Of a stretch of 64,000 bases of DNA, positions 1 to 7,976 are shown piece after piece. A program made the position numbers and the translations under genes. The DNA comes from Chloroflexota bacterium (GTDB lineage: Bacteria; Chloroflexota; Dormibacteria; Dormibacterales; Dormibacteraceae). The stretch's first letter is position 1; each line of letters opens with the position of its first letter. The DNA lies in assembly GCA_005880915.1 (NCBI GenBank), contig VBIW01000037.1:1-64000 (forward strand), read 5' to 3'. The notes below the pieces were generated by a model. That model searched no databases and was not told the origin of the DNA. It was given only the letters and a program-made list of their open reading frames with translations.

Positions 1-1
1 G

Positions 2-340
2 TCAGCCGCCGCAATTGGATTCGGGACCTACGCGGGTGGATGGCGAATCATCCGCACGCTGGGTTGGAGCATCCTCAAGCTCGAGCCCGTAACTGCCCTG
101 TCAGCTCAGCTGATGGGCGCGACAGTCATCCAAGCTGCCACTGTGGTCGGCCTTCCCGTCAGCACGACTCACGTAATCACCGGCTCCGTGATTGGCGTCG
201 GCGTAAGCCGAAAGCTCGCCGCAGTTCGCTGGGGACTCGGCGCGAGCATCGTCCTGGCCTGGATCGTGACCATTCCGGCCTCAGCGATGATCGCCTGGGT
301 TGCGTATGCCATCTTGCACACAGCTGGCCTGCGCGGCTAG
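2..340 (+). CDS. Inorganic phosphate transporter, PiT family (C-terminal part, 5' truncated by window edge)
   Basis: Frame +2 reads ...GTYAGGWRIIRTLG...ALSAQLMGATVIQAATVVGLPVSTTHVITGSVIGVGVSRKLAAVRWG, PiT C-terminal signature. Confidence 0.9.
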   Translation, partial: SAAAIGFGTYAGGWRIIRTLGWSILKLEPVTALSAQLMGATVIQAATVVGLPVSTTHVITGSVIGVGVSRKLAAVRWGLGASIVLAWIVTIPASAMIAWVAYAILHTAGLRG

Positions 341-464
341 CTCTTCCCACCAGCAAAGAAACGTTTCATATCAGGGACGTCACCATTAAACTGACTGCGC
401 TCGCCCAACGCAGGCGAGAAATTTCGAGCGGCATCCAGACGTTTCAGCTGACGAAGGAGCAACG

Positions 465-887
465 GTGGCAACAAAGATTCTTGATGTAGCGGATGTGAGC
501 GTGATCAGAGCTGCGGGTGGCGTTGTAGTGCGAAGCTCGAAGTCTGGCGAGGCCGAGATCGCGGTCATCCACAGGCCCGAATATGACGACTGGACTCTGC
601 CCAAGGGCAAGATCGAACCTGACGAGACGCCGGAGGACTGCGCGCTGCGCGAGGTCCGCGAAGAGACCGGCCTTCGCTGCGACCTTGTCCGGCCTCTCGG
701 CTGCACCGCCTACGTCGACCGCCGTGGTCGAGACAAGGTCGCCTGCTATTGGGTCATGGAGGTGCGCGGGGGACGTTTCAAGCCGGGCATCGAGGTCGAC
801 AAGCTGCTCTGGCTGTCAGTCGATGACGCCGTGAAGCGCCTCAGCTACGGCCGCGACAAAACTCTGCTGCTGCAACAGGACCTGTAA
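465..887 (+). CDS. NUDIX hydrolase
   Basis: NUDIX box-like GKIEPDETPEDCALREVREETGL; SD aaggagc upstream of GTG. Confidence 0.92.
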   Translation: MATKILDVADVSVIRAAGGVVVRSSKSGEAEIAVIHRPEYDDWTLPKGKIEPDETPEDCALREVREETGLRCDLVRPLGCTAYVDRRGRDKVACYWVMEVRGGRFKPGIEVDKLLWLSVDDAVKRLSYGRDKTLLLQQDL

Positions 888-889
888 TG

Positions 890-960
890 AGGTCCTCCCC
901 ATTCATGGGGAGGTGGCCGCATTCATGAGGGGGTGGCTGCTCCCCATTTATGGGGAGCTG
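890..960. repeat. GC-rich palindromic intergenic element (REP-like)
   Basis: Two hairpins ctccccattcatggggag and ctccccatttatggggag between the NUDIX gene and thiG. Confidence 0.6.
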
Positions 961-967
961 GCGCGAA

Positions 968-1079
968 GCGCCTGAGGGGCAGCGCCTGAGGGGCAGCGCC
1001 TGAGGGGCAGCGCCTGAGGGGCAGCGCCTGAGGGGCAGCGCCTGAGGGGCAGCGCCTGAGGGGCAGCGCCTGAGGGGCA
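968..1079. repeat. Tandem repeat, 14-bp unit gcgcctgaggggca, 8 perfect copies
   Basis: Direct reading: 112 bp = 8 x 14 identical units ending 31 bp before the thiG GTG. Confidence 0.97.
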
Positions 1080-1110
1080 GGGGCCGGAGGGGCTCGGTAA
1101 ACTCGTCCGC

Positions 1111-1908
1111 GTGGCGCAGACGCTGACCCACGCTGACCCGCTTGTCGTCGCCGGCGTCGAGCTGCGCTCGCGGCTCTTCATCGGCACCGGCAAATACCCG
1201 ACCGACGAATCGATGCTCGCCGCGCTCGAGGCATCGGAGTGCGAGCTCGTCACCGTGGCGCTCCGCCGCCTCGACCTGGACGACCCGAAGAAGAAGACCA
1301 TCCTCGACGTCATCGACTGGCATCGCTTCCGCATCCTGCCGAACACCGCGGGATGCAAGACCGCAGATGAGGCGATTCGCATCGCCAGGCTCGCCCGGTC
1401 CATGGGCCTGTCGGATTGGGTCAAGCTCGAGGTGATTCCCGACCCGCGTTACTTGTTCCCCGACCCGGAAGAGACGCTGAAGGCTGCGCGCGTGCTCGTC
1501 GACGAGGGGTTCAAGGTGCTGCCTTACATCAACGCCGACCCGGTGCTTGCCCGCAAGCTCGAAGAGATCGGCACTGCCACGGTGATGCCGCTGGGGTCGC
1601 CGATAGGTTCGGGGCAGGGCATCCAGACCCTGGAGCAGATCCGGATCATCATCGACCAGGCGCGCGTGCCGGTGGTGGTCGACGCCGGGATCGGAGCTCC
1701 CTCCGACGCGGCGCTGGCGATGGAGCTCGGCGCTGACGCCGTCCTCGTCAACACGGCGATCGCGCTGGCAAGCGACCCCGCACTTATGGCAGAGGCGATC
1801 AAGGGCGGCGTGGAAGCCGGGCGCAAGGCCTACCTCGCGGGCCGGATCCCCAAGCGGGCCGAGGCCAGCCCTAGCTCGCCATCAGAGGGCATCTCGCGCC
1901 CGAACTAG
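1111..1908 (+). CDS. thiG: Thiazole synthase ThiG
   Basis: [90 protein letters not shown]. Confidence 0.97.
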   Translation: MAQTLTHADPLVVAGVELRSRLFIGTGKYPTDESMLAALEASECELVTVALRRLDLDDPKKKTILDVIDWHRFRILPNTAGCKTADEAIRIARLARSMGLSDWVKLEVIPDPRYLFPDPEETLKAARVLVDEGFKVLPYINADPVLARKLEEIGTATVMPLGSPIGSGQGIQTLEQIRIIIDQARVPVVVDAGIGAPSDAALAMELGADAVLVNTAIALASDPALMAEAIKGGVEAGRKAYLAGRIPKRAEASPSSPSEGISRPN

Positions 1909-1916
1909 TCAGGCCA

Positions 1917-2429
1917 GTGGCGATGGCAATCGTCTCCAGCGCGGAGGCAGGCCTCCAGGCCGCCTCGCGCGCCACAATCCTTCAGCTGCGGGCTCCCGCC
2001 ATGACCGCAGCCGGCATCGAGCGCGAAGCAATGCTCCTGGTCGCGAGCTCGCCAGTCCCCGTCTTGATCAGCTCGCGCTGCGACGTAGCCCTCGCGTGCA
2101 ACGCTGCCGGCGTGAATCTTCCCGAGCGCGACATCTCGACCCGCGACGCGCGGACGTTGCTCGGCGAGCGTTTGATAGGTCGCTCAGTCCACTCGCTGGA
2201 GGTCGCGCTCGCGGCGGAACGTGAAGGCGCCGATTTCGTAATCTTCGGCCCGGTCTGGGAGAGCTCCAGCCACCCGCATGAAAAGGCCGCCGGCGTCGAG
2301 GCTCTGTCGCGCGTCGCTCACGCTCTGCGTATCCCGGTGCTCGCCATCGGCGGCGTGACGGAGGACCGCATCGCGGAATCCGGAACCGCAGGAGCAGCAG
2401 GATACGCGGCGATCCGGCTTTTCGAATGA
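1917..2429 (+). CDS. thiE: Thiamine phosphate synthase / TenI-like protein
   Basis: GRSVHSLEVALAAEREGADFVIFGPVWESSSHP...IPVLAIGGV; lies between thiG and thiS. Confidence 0.85.
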   Translation: MAMAIVSSAEAGLQAASRATILQLRAPAMTAAGIEREAMLLVASSPVPVLISSRCDVALACNAAGVNLPERDISTRDARTLLGERLIGRSVHSLEVALAAEREGADFVIFGPVWESSSHPHEKAAGVEALSRVAHALRIPVLAIGGVTEDRIAESGTAGAAGYAAIRLFE

Positions 2430-2650
2430 TCTCGCTGCAGGTCAACGGCAAGCACGTGGAGCTCGAGCGGCCGACGCCTCTGCTCGCCTATCTCGACCAG
2501 CTTGGTGTGAACCCTCGCGCCGTGGCGGTGGAGCACAACGGCGAGATCGTCGAACGCGCGGCCTTTGCAACGGTCACCCTGCGCGAGGGCGACCGGGTCG
2601 AGATAGTTCGCATGGTTGGTGGGGGTGCTCTTCGCGCCCCTCTCCCCTGA
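2426..2650 (+). CDS. thiS: Sulfur carrier protein ThiS with unusual C-terminal tail
   Basis: ISLQVNGKHVEL...LLAYLDQLGVNPRAVAVEHNGEIV...LREGDRVEIVRMVGGG followed by ALRAPLP; ATGA overlap with thiE. Confidence 0.9.
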   Translation: MISLQVNGKHVELERPTPLLAYLDQLGVNPRAVAVEHNGEIVERAAFATVTLREGDRVEIVRMVGGGALRAPLP

Positions 2651-2719
2651 GCCCTCCCCCGGTGGGGTAGTGCTGCTCACGCCCCTCTCCCCTGAGCCCT
2701 CTCCCCTAAGGGGAGAGGG
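2636..2719. repeat. Duplicated gcccctctcccctgagccct (2636-2655, 2681-2700) plus perfect palindrome ccctctccccTAAggggagaggg (2697-2719)
   Basis: Direct reading; element overlaps the 3' ends of thiS and murE. Confidence 0.9.
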
Positions 2720-4205
2720 TGCCCTTCCTTTTTTCCTTGATTGCCGCTTCCGCCTCCGCTCGCTCGTCCCACGGTTCGGAGCCGCGCGCGGTCCGCATCG
2801 AACGTTCGTGGCCTTTGCCCGCAAGCAGCACAGTGTCGCCCGGCTGCGCGATCTCGATGGCGCGGCGGATCGCGGCCCTGCGGTCGATGACGACCTCGAA
2901 ATCGCGGCCAGGAGCCTTTCCTTCCGCGCCTGCCTGCACATCACGCGCGATCTCGACCGGGTCCTCGCTCAACGGATCGTCCGTCGTGATGATGAAGAAG
3001 TCGCTGAACTCGGCGGCGGCACGGCCCATCCCGGGCCGGTCATGGTCGGAGCGCGCGGTCGAGCCGAACACGGCGATCAAACGCCCGCGCGTGAACGGCC
3101 GCAGCTCAGCCAGCGCACTCGCCAGTGATCCGGCCGCGTGGGCGAAGTCGATGTAGACGCGGAAGTCCTGGCCCAGGTCGACGGGCTCGAGCCGGCCTCG
3201 TACCCCCTCGAAACCTCCCAGGCCCTGACCGACATCCTCGACCGGCACGCCGAGCGCGAGGCAGACTCCGGCGGCGCATAGCGCGTTGTAGATGTTGAAG
3301 CGAGCCGGCACGTTGAGGATGACTTCTGTCTCGCCGAGCGGAGTCTTCATCCGGAAGCGCGATCCCGAACCTGTGATCGCCAGGTCGAGCGGGTGCAGGT
3401 CCGATGCGGTAGTCATGCCGTAAGTCCAGCGCCGTGGGATCTGCCTTCGCGCGAGGCGCTCATAGCTCGGATCGTCGCGGTTGAGCACCGCCGTCTTCTC
3501 CACACCTTTATCCGCCGCTCGAGCCGTCAGGTCGATCAGCCGTGCCTTGGCCTCGAGGTACTCCTCCCAGGTGGCGTGGTAGTCGAGGTGATCATGGCCG
3601 ACATTGGTGAAAGCCGCCACGTCGAACTCGCATGCGCGAACCCGTTCCTGGACCAGCGCGTGGGACGTAGTCTCGATGACTGCGCACTGCGCGCCGGCTT
3701 CGACCATCCGCGCCAGCCACGCCTGGACCTCTGGCGCCTCGGTGGTCGTCTGCCCGCTGAGGTTGTCGACCTCACGGCCGCTCACCTTGAACGCAACCGT
3801 GCTCATCGCGCCGGCGACGATCCCGCTGGCCCCCAGCACGTGCTCCGCCATGTGCGTCACCGTCGTCTTTCCGTCGGTGCCTGTGACACCCGCGAGCTTG
3901 AGACGACGCGAAGGGCGGCCGTAGAACTCGGCCGACAGGTCGGCCAGTCCGATCCGGGTCGAGGGCATCCGCAGCACCGGCACACCCTCAGGGATCCTCA
4001 CGGTGCGTTCGATGACGAGAGCGGCCGCCCCCTTGGCGACCGCATCGGCCAGGTAGTGGTGGCCGTCGACGCGAATACCCTGCACAGCGACGAAGAGGTC
4101 TCCGGGTGCGACCCGACGCGAGTCGTAAGCGATCCCGGTGATCTCGACGTCGGGGTTGCCTTCGAGCACCGCGCCCGCGCCGCGGGCGATGTCGGCCAAC
4201 CTCAT
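2706..4205 (-). CDS. murE: UDP-N-acetylmuramoyl-tripeptide synthetase (MurE family)
   Basis: AYDSRRVAPGDLFVAVQG, GVTGTDGKTTV, ETTSHALVQERV, DDPLSEDP, LLAGKGHE. Confidence 0.93.
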   Translation of the reverse strand: MRLADIARGAGAVLEGNPDVEITGIAYDSRRVAPGDLFVAVQGIRVDGHHYLADAVAKGAAALVIERTVRIPEGVPVLRMPSTRIGLADLSAEFYGRPSRRLKLAGVTGTDGKTTVTHMAEHVLGASGIVAGAMSTVAFKVSGREVDNLSGQTTTEAPEVQAWLARMVEAGAQCAVIETTSHALVQERVRACEFDVAAFTNVGHDHLDYHATWEEYLEAKARLIDLTARAADKGVEKTAVLNRDDPSYERLARRQIPRRWTYGMTTASDLHPLDLAITGSGSRFRMKTPLGETEVILNVPARFNIYNALCAAGVCLALGVPVEDVGQGLGGFEGVRGRLEPVDLGQDFRVYIDFAHAAGSLASALAELRPFTRGRLIAVFGSTARSDHDRPGMGRAAAEFSDFFIITTDDPLSEDPVEIARDVQAGAEGKAPGRDFEVVIDRRAAIRRAIEIAQPGDTVLLAGKGHERSMRTARGSEPWDERAEAEAAIKEKRKGTLSP

Positions 4206-4229
4206 CTCGTGTCTGAGGATAATCGGCTC

Positions 4230-5039
4230 GTGTTTGCCGAAATCGGGGGCAGGCCTTTCGAGTGGGGCTCTCGTACATACGTCATGGGCATCGTCAACGT
4301 AACCCCCGACTCGTTCAGCGGTGATGGTCTGGGCTCCGATGTCGACGCCGCGGTGGCTCAGGGGCTACGCATGGTTGGTGAAGGCGCGGACATGCTCGAC
4401 GTCGGCGGCGAGTCGACGCGTCCCGGGCATGTCCCGATCACCACCGCAGAAGAGGTCGCACGCACGGAGGACGTCGTGCGCCGGCTTGCGCGGGAGGCCG
4501 GCGTTCCTGTATCGATCGATACATATAAGGAAGAAGTGGCGAAACTCGCGATCGCCGCCGGTGCGACGATCGTCAACGACGTTTGGGGATTGACGCGATC
4601 GCCTGCTCTGGCGGACCTCGCCGCGAGCAGCGGCAGCGCGCTCGTCCTGATGCACAACCAGGACGGAACTGAATACACGGGCGACATCATGGAGGAGATC
4701 AAGAGGTTCCTCACCGCCGCCGCGGCGCGAGCGATCGCGGCGGGGGTGCCGAAGGAAAAGGTCATCGTCGACCCCGGGATCGGGTTCGGTAAGACGGCGG
4801 ACCAGAACTGGGAGGTGATGCGCCGGCTCGACGAGCTGAAACAGATCGGGCAGCCGATCCTGATCGGCACCTCGCGCAAGTCGTTCATCGGCAGGCTGCT
4901 CGACCTACCTGTGGACGACCGGGTCGAGGGCACCGCCGCGACTGTGGTGGCTGCGGTCTTGCGTGGCGCTGATATCGTGCGCGTGCACGACGTGCTGCCG
5001 ATGAAGCGCGCTGTCCGCGCGGCCGACCGCATGCGGTGA
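4230..5039 (+). CDS. folP: Dihydropteroate synthase
   Basis: MGIVNVTPDSFSGDG, DVGGESTRPG, IVNDVWG, DPGIGFGKTADQN, GTSRKSFIG; start could also be GTG 4209 or ATG 4284. Confidence 0.95.
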   Translation: MFAEIGGRPFEWGSRTYVMGIVNVTPDSFSGDGLGSDVDAAVAQGLRMVGEGADMLDVGGESTRPGHVPITTAEEVARTEDVVRRLAREAGVPVSIDTYKEEVAKLAIAAGATIVNDVWGLTRSPALADLAASSGSALVLMHNQDGTEYTGDIMEEIKRFLTAAAARAIAAGVPKEKVIVDPGIGFGKTADQNWEVMRRLDELKQIGQPILIGTSRKSFIGRLLDLPVDDRVEGTAATVVAAVLRGADIVRVHDVLPMKRAVRAADRMR

Positions 5040-5092
5040 TTCGTCCCCACCAAGGGGGAAGGCGGCCCGCCGCTACGCGGCCGGATGGGGAG

Positions 5093-5530
5093 GTGCTCTT
5101 GGCAACCACCGTCTACCTCGGTCTTGGGTCAAACCTCGGAACTCGGCTGCGCAACCTGAGCGCCGCGCGCAGGCGACTGCGTGAGAAAGGAGTCCGCATC
5201 CGCCGTCAGAGTCATGTCATCGAGACAGAGCCGTGGGGATTCGCCGATCAACCCCGTTTTTTGAACCAGGTCGTCGAAGGTGAGTGGTCCGGCACCCCGC
5301 GACAGCTGCTGAAAGCCGCCAAGGAAGTCGAGCGCGAAGGGGGGCGCACCAGGACGAGGCATTGGGGACCGCGCGTGATCGACGTCGACATCTTGCTGTT
5401 CGGCGACGAGCGCATCGCGATGCGCGATCTCGTGATTCCGCATCCGCGCATCGCTGAGCGGCCGTTCGTGATGCGGTCGCTCGAGGAGCTCGGGCTTGAG
5501 AAGGCCCCTAAGCGGGCCGCGCGTTCGTGA
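5093..5530 (+). CDS. folK: 2-amino-4-hydroxy-6-hydroxymethyldihydropteridine diphosphokinase
   Basis: VYLGLGSNLGTRLRNL, ETEPWGFADQPRFLNQV, RHWGPRVIDVDILLFGD, IPHPRIAERPFV. Confidence 0.95.
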   Translation: MLLATTVYLGLGSNLGTRLRNLSAARRRLREKGVRIRRQSHVIETEPWGFADQPRFLNQVVEGEWSGTPRQLLKAAKEVEREGGRTRTRHWGPRVIDVDILLFGDERIAMRDLVIPHPRIAERPFVMRSLEELGLEKAPKRAARS

Positions 5531-6224
5531 AGCGGTAACCGATGCCCGGGACGGCCAGGATGTAGTAAGGCCGCGAAGGCTGCGTCTCGATCTTGCGGCG
5601 AAGGTTTCGGATATGGACGTCGATAACCCGCGTCTCGATCGGATATTCGTAACCCCAGATCGAGTTGAGGATCTTCTCCCTGCTCAACACCTTGCCCGCA
5701 TTGCTGGCGAGGAATGTCAGCAAGTCGAACTCGGTGTGCGTCAGCTCGACCTCTTTGCCGCCTTTGTAAGTGCGGCGCTCGTTTACGTCGATGACGAGGT
5801 CACGAAATTCGAGCCGGCTGCGCATCGCCTCAGCGTTCTCGAGCCGCGAGCGCCGCAGGTGCGCCGCCATCCGCGCGACGAGCTCGCGCAGGCGCAGCGG
5901 TTTGGTGACGTAATCATCGGCGCCGATCTCCAGCGCGACCACCGCGTCGATCTCGTCCGACCGCGAGCTCATCATGATCACGGGCACGCCGGGGTCGACC
6001 TTGCGTAGCTCGCGGCAGACGTCAAACCCCGCTAAGTCCGGCAGCGTGACCTCGAGGAGCACGACGTTTGGCCGCGAGCTCTCGACCTGGCGCAGGGCTT
6101 CGGAGCCGGCGTCGGCCTCGACGACCTGATAGCCGTCCTGCTCGCAAACCAGCTTGATCTCCCTTCGCGTCGTGCTGTCCGGTTCCACGACCAGGACCTT
6201 GCGCGAAGTCTCCGCCACAGCCAC
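5508..6224 (-). CDS. PhoB/OmpR-type response regulator with atypical receiver
   Basis: Receiver plus winged helix (ELTHTEFDLLTFLASNAGKVLSREKILNSIWGYEY...VDVHIRNLRRKIE); GTG start. Confidence 0.92.
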   Translation of the reverse strand: MAVAETSRKVLVVEPDSTTRREIKLVCEQDGYQVVEADAGSEALRQVESSRPNVVLLEVTLPDLAGFDVCRELRKVDPGVPVIMMSSRSDEIDAVVALEIGADDYVTKPLRLRELVARMAAHLRRSRLENAEAMRSRLEFRDLVIDVNERRTYKGGKEVELTHTEFDLLTFLASNAGKVLSREKILNSIWGYEYPIETRVIDVHIRNLRRKIETQPSRPYYILAVPGIGYRFTNARPA

Positions 6225-6253
6225 CAGACCATCCTAACGTAATTGAAGGATTG

Positions 6254-7225
6254 TTAGGGAATGTTGCGTTTCAGGCCCCGAATGTAGGCTCGAGTTTTAC
6301 GTTCGATACCGATGAGCGTCGCGCCCGCCGCCGAGAGCACGAGCTCCCACGCGCCGGGATAAGCCACGACCTCACCGCCGAACTCTGACTTGAAAATCCC
6401 GATGCCGTGCCACCGATGCTCGTCACCGGCGCCGGGTGGCGGCACTCCCCACAGGTCGAAGTCGGTGCAGCCCGCCTCGGCGGCCGACGATATGGCCGAC
6501 CACCAAGCGAGGTCGTTGCCCATCAGCTCACGATGCCTGCCGCTCCGGCCCGCGAACAGGCTGTACGCACGTCCGCCATGGCGCGCGACCAGGACGGTGG
6601 CGAGGGGCTCGCGCTTTTCGGGCGCGAACGCGGTGTAAGTGCGGCACCACGGAAGAAGCTCGAGCAACAGCTCGTAGTAGCGGCGGTCCGGCAGGTGGAT
6701 CGATTCACGGCGCTCGACAGCGGCCGACTGGTGCGCAAGCTCGGCAGCGTCCTTGCCCTCTTCGACGATGACGCCACGCTTGAGCCCGGCGCGAATGTTG
6801 TAGCGGCGCCCGTGACGAAACGTCGCGAGCAGCTCGTTCGGCGGCATCAACGTGACGATGCGCGTGTGCTGAGGTTGGATTGGAGCGATTTTCTTGAAGC
6901 CTTTTGCCGCCAGCACTTCGCCGAAAGTCTCAGGCGCTTCGGGCTCGACGACAAGTCGTGCCACGCCTGAATTGCGCGCCCAGGCCACCAGCGAGGCGAG
7001 AGTTTCTTCCGAGGCCGGCACCGGTCCACGCGGGACATACGCTTCCTGGGTCGGACCGACTTTGCGAACTTGAATGCTGGCCATCGCGGCGCTCGGGAGC
7101 CTTACGCGCTCAACCGTCCATCCGGACCGGATTTGCACCTCGCCCCAGGCCCACGTCTGGAGCAAAGGCACTTGCGGTGCGAGGTCGTCGAGCTCGCCGT
7201 CCCATCGTGCGGACTCAGAGCTCAT
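6254..7225 (-). CDS. FemAB-family (peptidoglycan bridge) aminoacyltransferase-like protein
   Basis: QTWAWGEVQIRSGW, GRRYNIRAGLKRGV, LWGVPPPGAGDEHRWHGIGIFKSEFGGEVVAYPGAWELVLS. Confidence 0.85.
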   Translation of the reverse strand: MSSESARWDGELDDLAPQVPLLQTWAWGEVQIRSGWTVERVRLPSAAMASIQVRKVGPTQEAYVPRGPVPASEETLASLVAWARNSGVARLVVEPEAPETFGEVLAAKGFKKIAPIQPQHTRIVTLMPPNELLATFRHGRRYNIRAGLKRGVIVEEGKDAAELAHQSAAVERRESIHLPDRRYYELLLELLPWCRTYTAFAPEKREPLATVLVARHGGRAYSLFAGRSGRHRELMGNDLAWWSAISSAAEAGCTDFDLWGVPPPGAGDEHRWHGIGIFKSEFGGEVVAYPGAWELVLSAAGATLIGIERKTRAYIRGLKRNIP

Positions 7226-7842
7226 CCCGGTCCGACGTCCGTCACGAGCGCGGCCTCCAGGTGAGCGATGTCGTTGACTCCTGCGATGACCGTGCGTCCG
7301 TCGCGCTTCTCGATCAGAGAGATCGACGCGTTCTGGATTTTGAATGGAAACAGGCCGTGGCTCGGCCTGCCGACCACGCGGTGCAGGGCGATCTGGATCA
7401 CGCCACCGTGCGTGACGACCAGAACATCACCTTGAGGATGCCCGGCGAGAATCGCTTCCAGCGCGGCGCCAACCCTCGCGTCGAACTGCTCGGCGCCCTC
7501 GCCACCCGGCACGGCGTCCCAGTCCGGCTCCTCGACCCACCTCGACCATTCCTCTGGATAACGCACGGCGATCTCTTCTGTCGTCAGCCCCTCCCACTCG
7601 CCAAGAAAGATCTCGCGCAGCGAAGACGCCGCCTCGGGCCGCATGCGGACGCTCGGCGCGAGGATCTCCGCCGTCTCAAACGCTCGCTTCAGGTCGCTGG
7701 TGTAGAAGCCGGCGAGTGTGCGGCCGGCGAGCCTGCGGGCCAAAAGCTCGGCCTGGCGGCGACCTTCGGGCGAAAGGGGCGGGTCGAGCTGGCCCTGGAT
7801 GCGGTGCTCCTGGTTCCAGGTCGACTGCCCGTGGCGGATCAA
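7222..7842 (-). CDS. Histidine phosphatase family (phosphoglycerate mutase-like)
   Basis: IRHGQSTWNQEHRIQGQLDPPLSPEGRRQAELLARRL; VVTHGGVIQIAL. Confidence 0.93.
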   Translation of the reverse strand: MIRHGQSTWNQEHRIQGQLDPPLSPEGRRQAELLARRLAGRTLAGFYTSDLKRAFETAEILAPSVRMRPEAASSLREIFLGEWEGLTTEEIAVRYPEEWSRWVEEPDWDAVPGGEGAEQFDARVGAALEAILAGHPQGDVLVVTHGGVIQIALHRVVGRPSHGLFPFKIQNASISLIEKRDGRTVIAGVNDIAHLEAALVTDVGPG

Positions 7843-7976
7843 GACGAGGCGCGTCGGGGCCGGGCGAGGGGGTATTGGAAAGTCCGGAGGCTCCGGGCGC
7901 GCTGCTCTGATCTCGATGCCTATACTAACTTTCTCTTTAATCCCGATCGGGCTGGGCCGATCTCAGGAGAAGACTG

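Noticed and set aside
380-420. ctcgcccaacgcaggcgagaaattt as a terminator for the PiT gene
   Set aside because: Only a 6-bp stem and a short mixed A/T tail; too weak to call.
968-1079. Possible CRISPR array
   Set aside because: 14-bp units are contiguous with no spacers and no cas genes nearby; simple tandem repeat.
3393-4229. Long N-terminal extension of the folP ORF
   Set aside because: Antisense to the well-supported murE frame; the extension looks like low-complexity reverse-frame translation.
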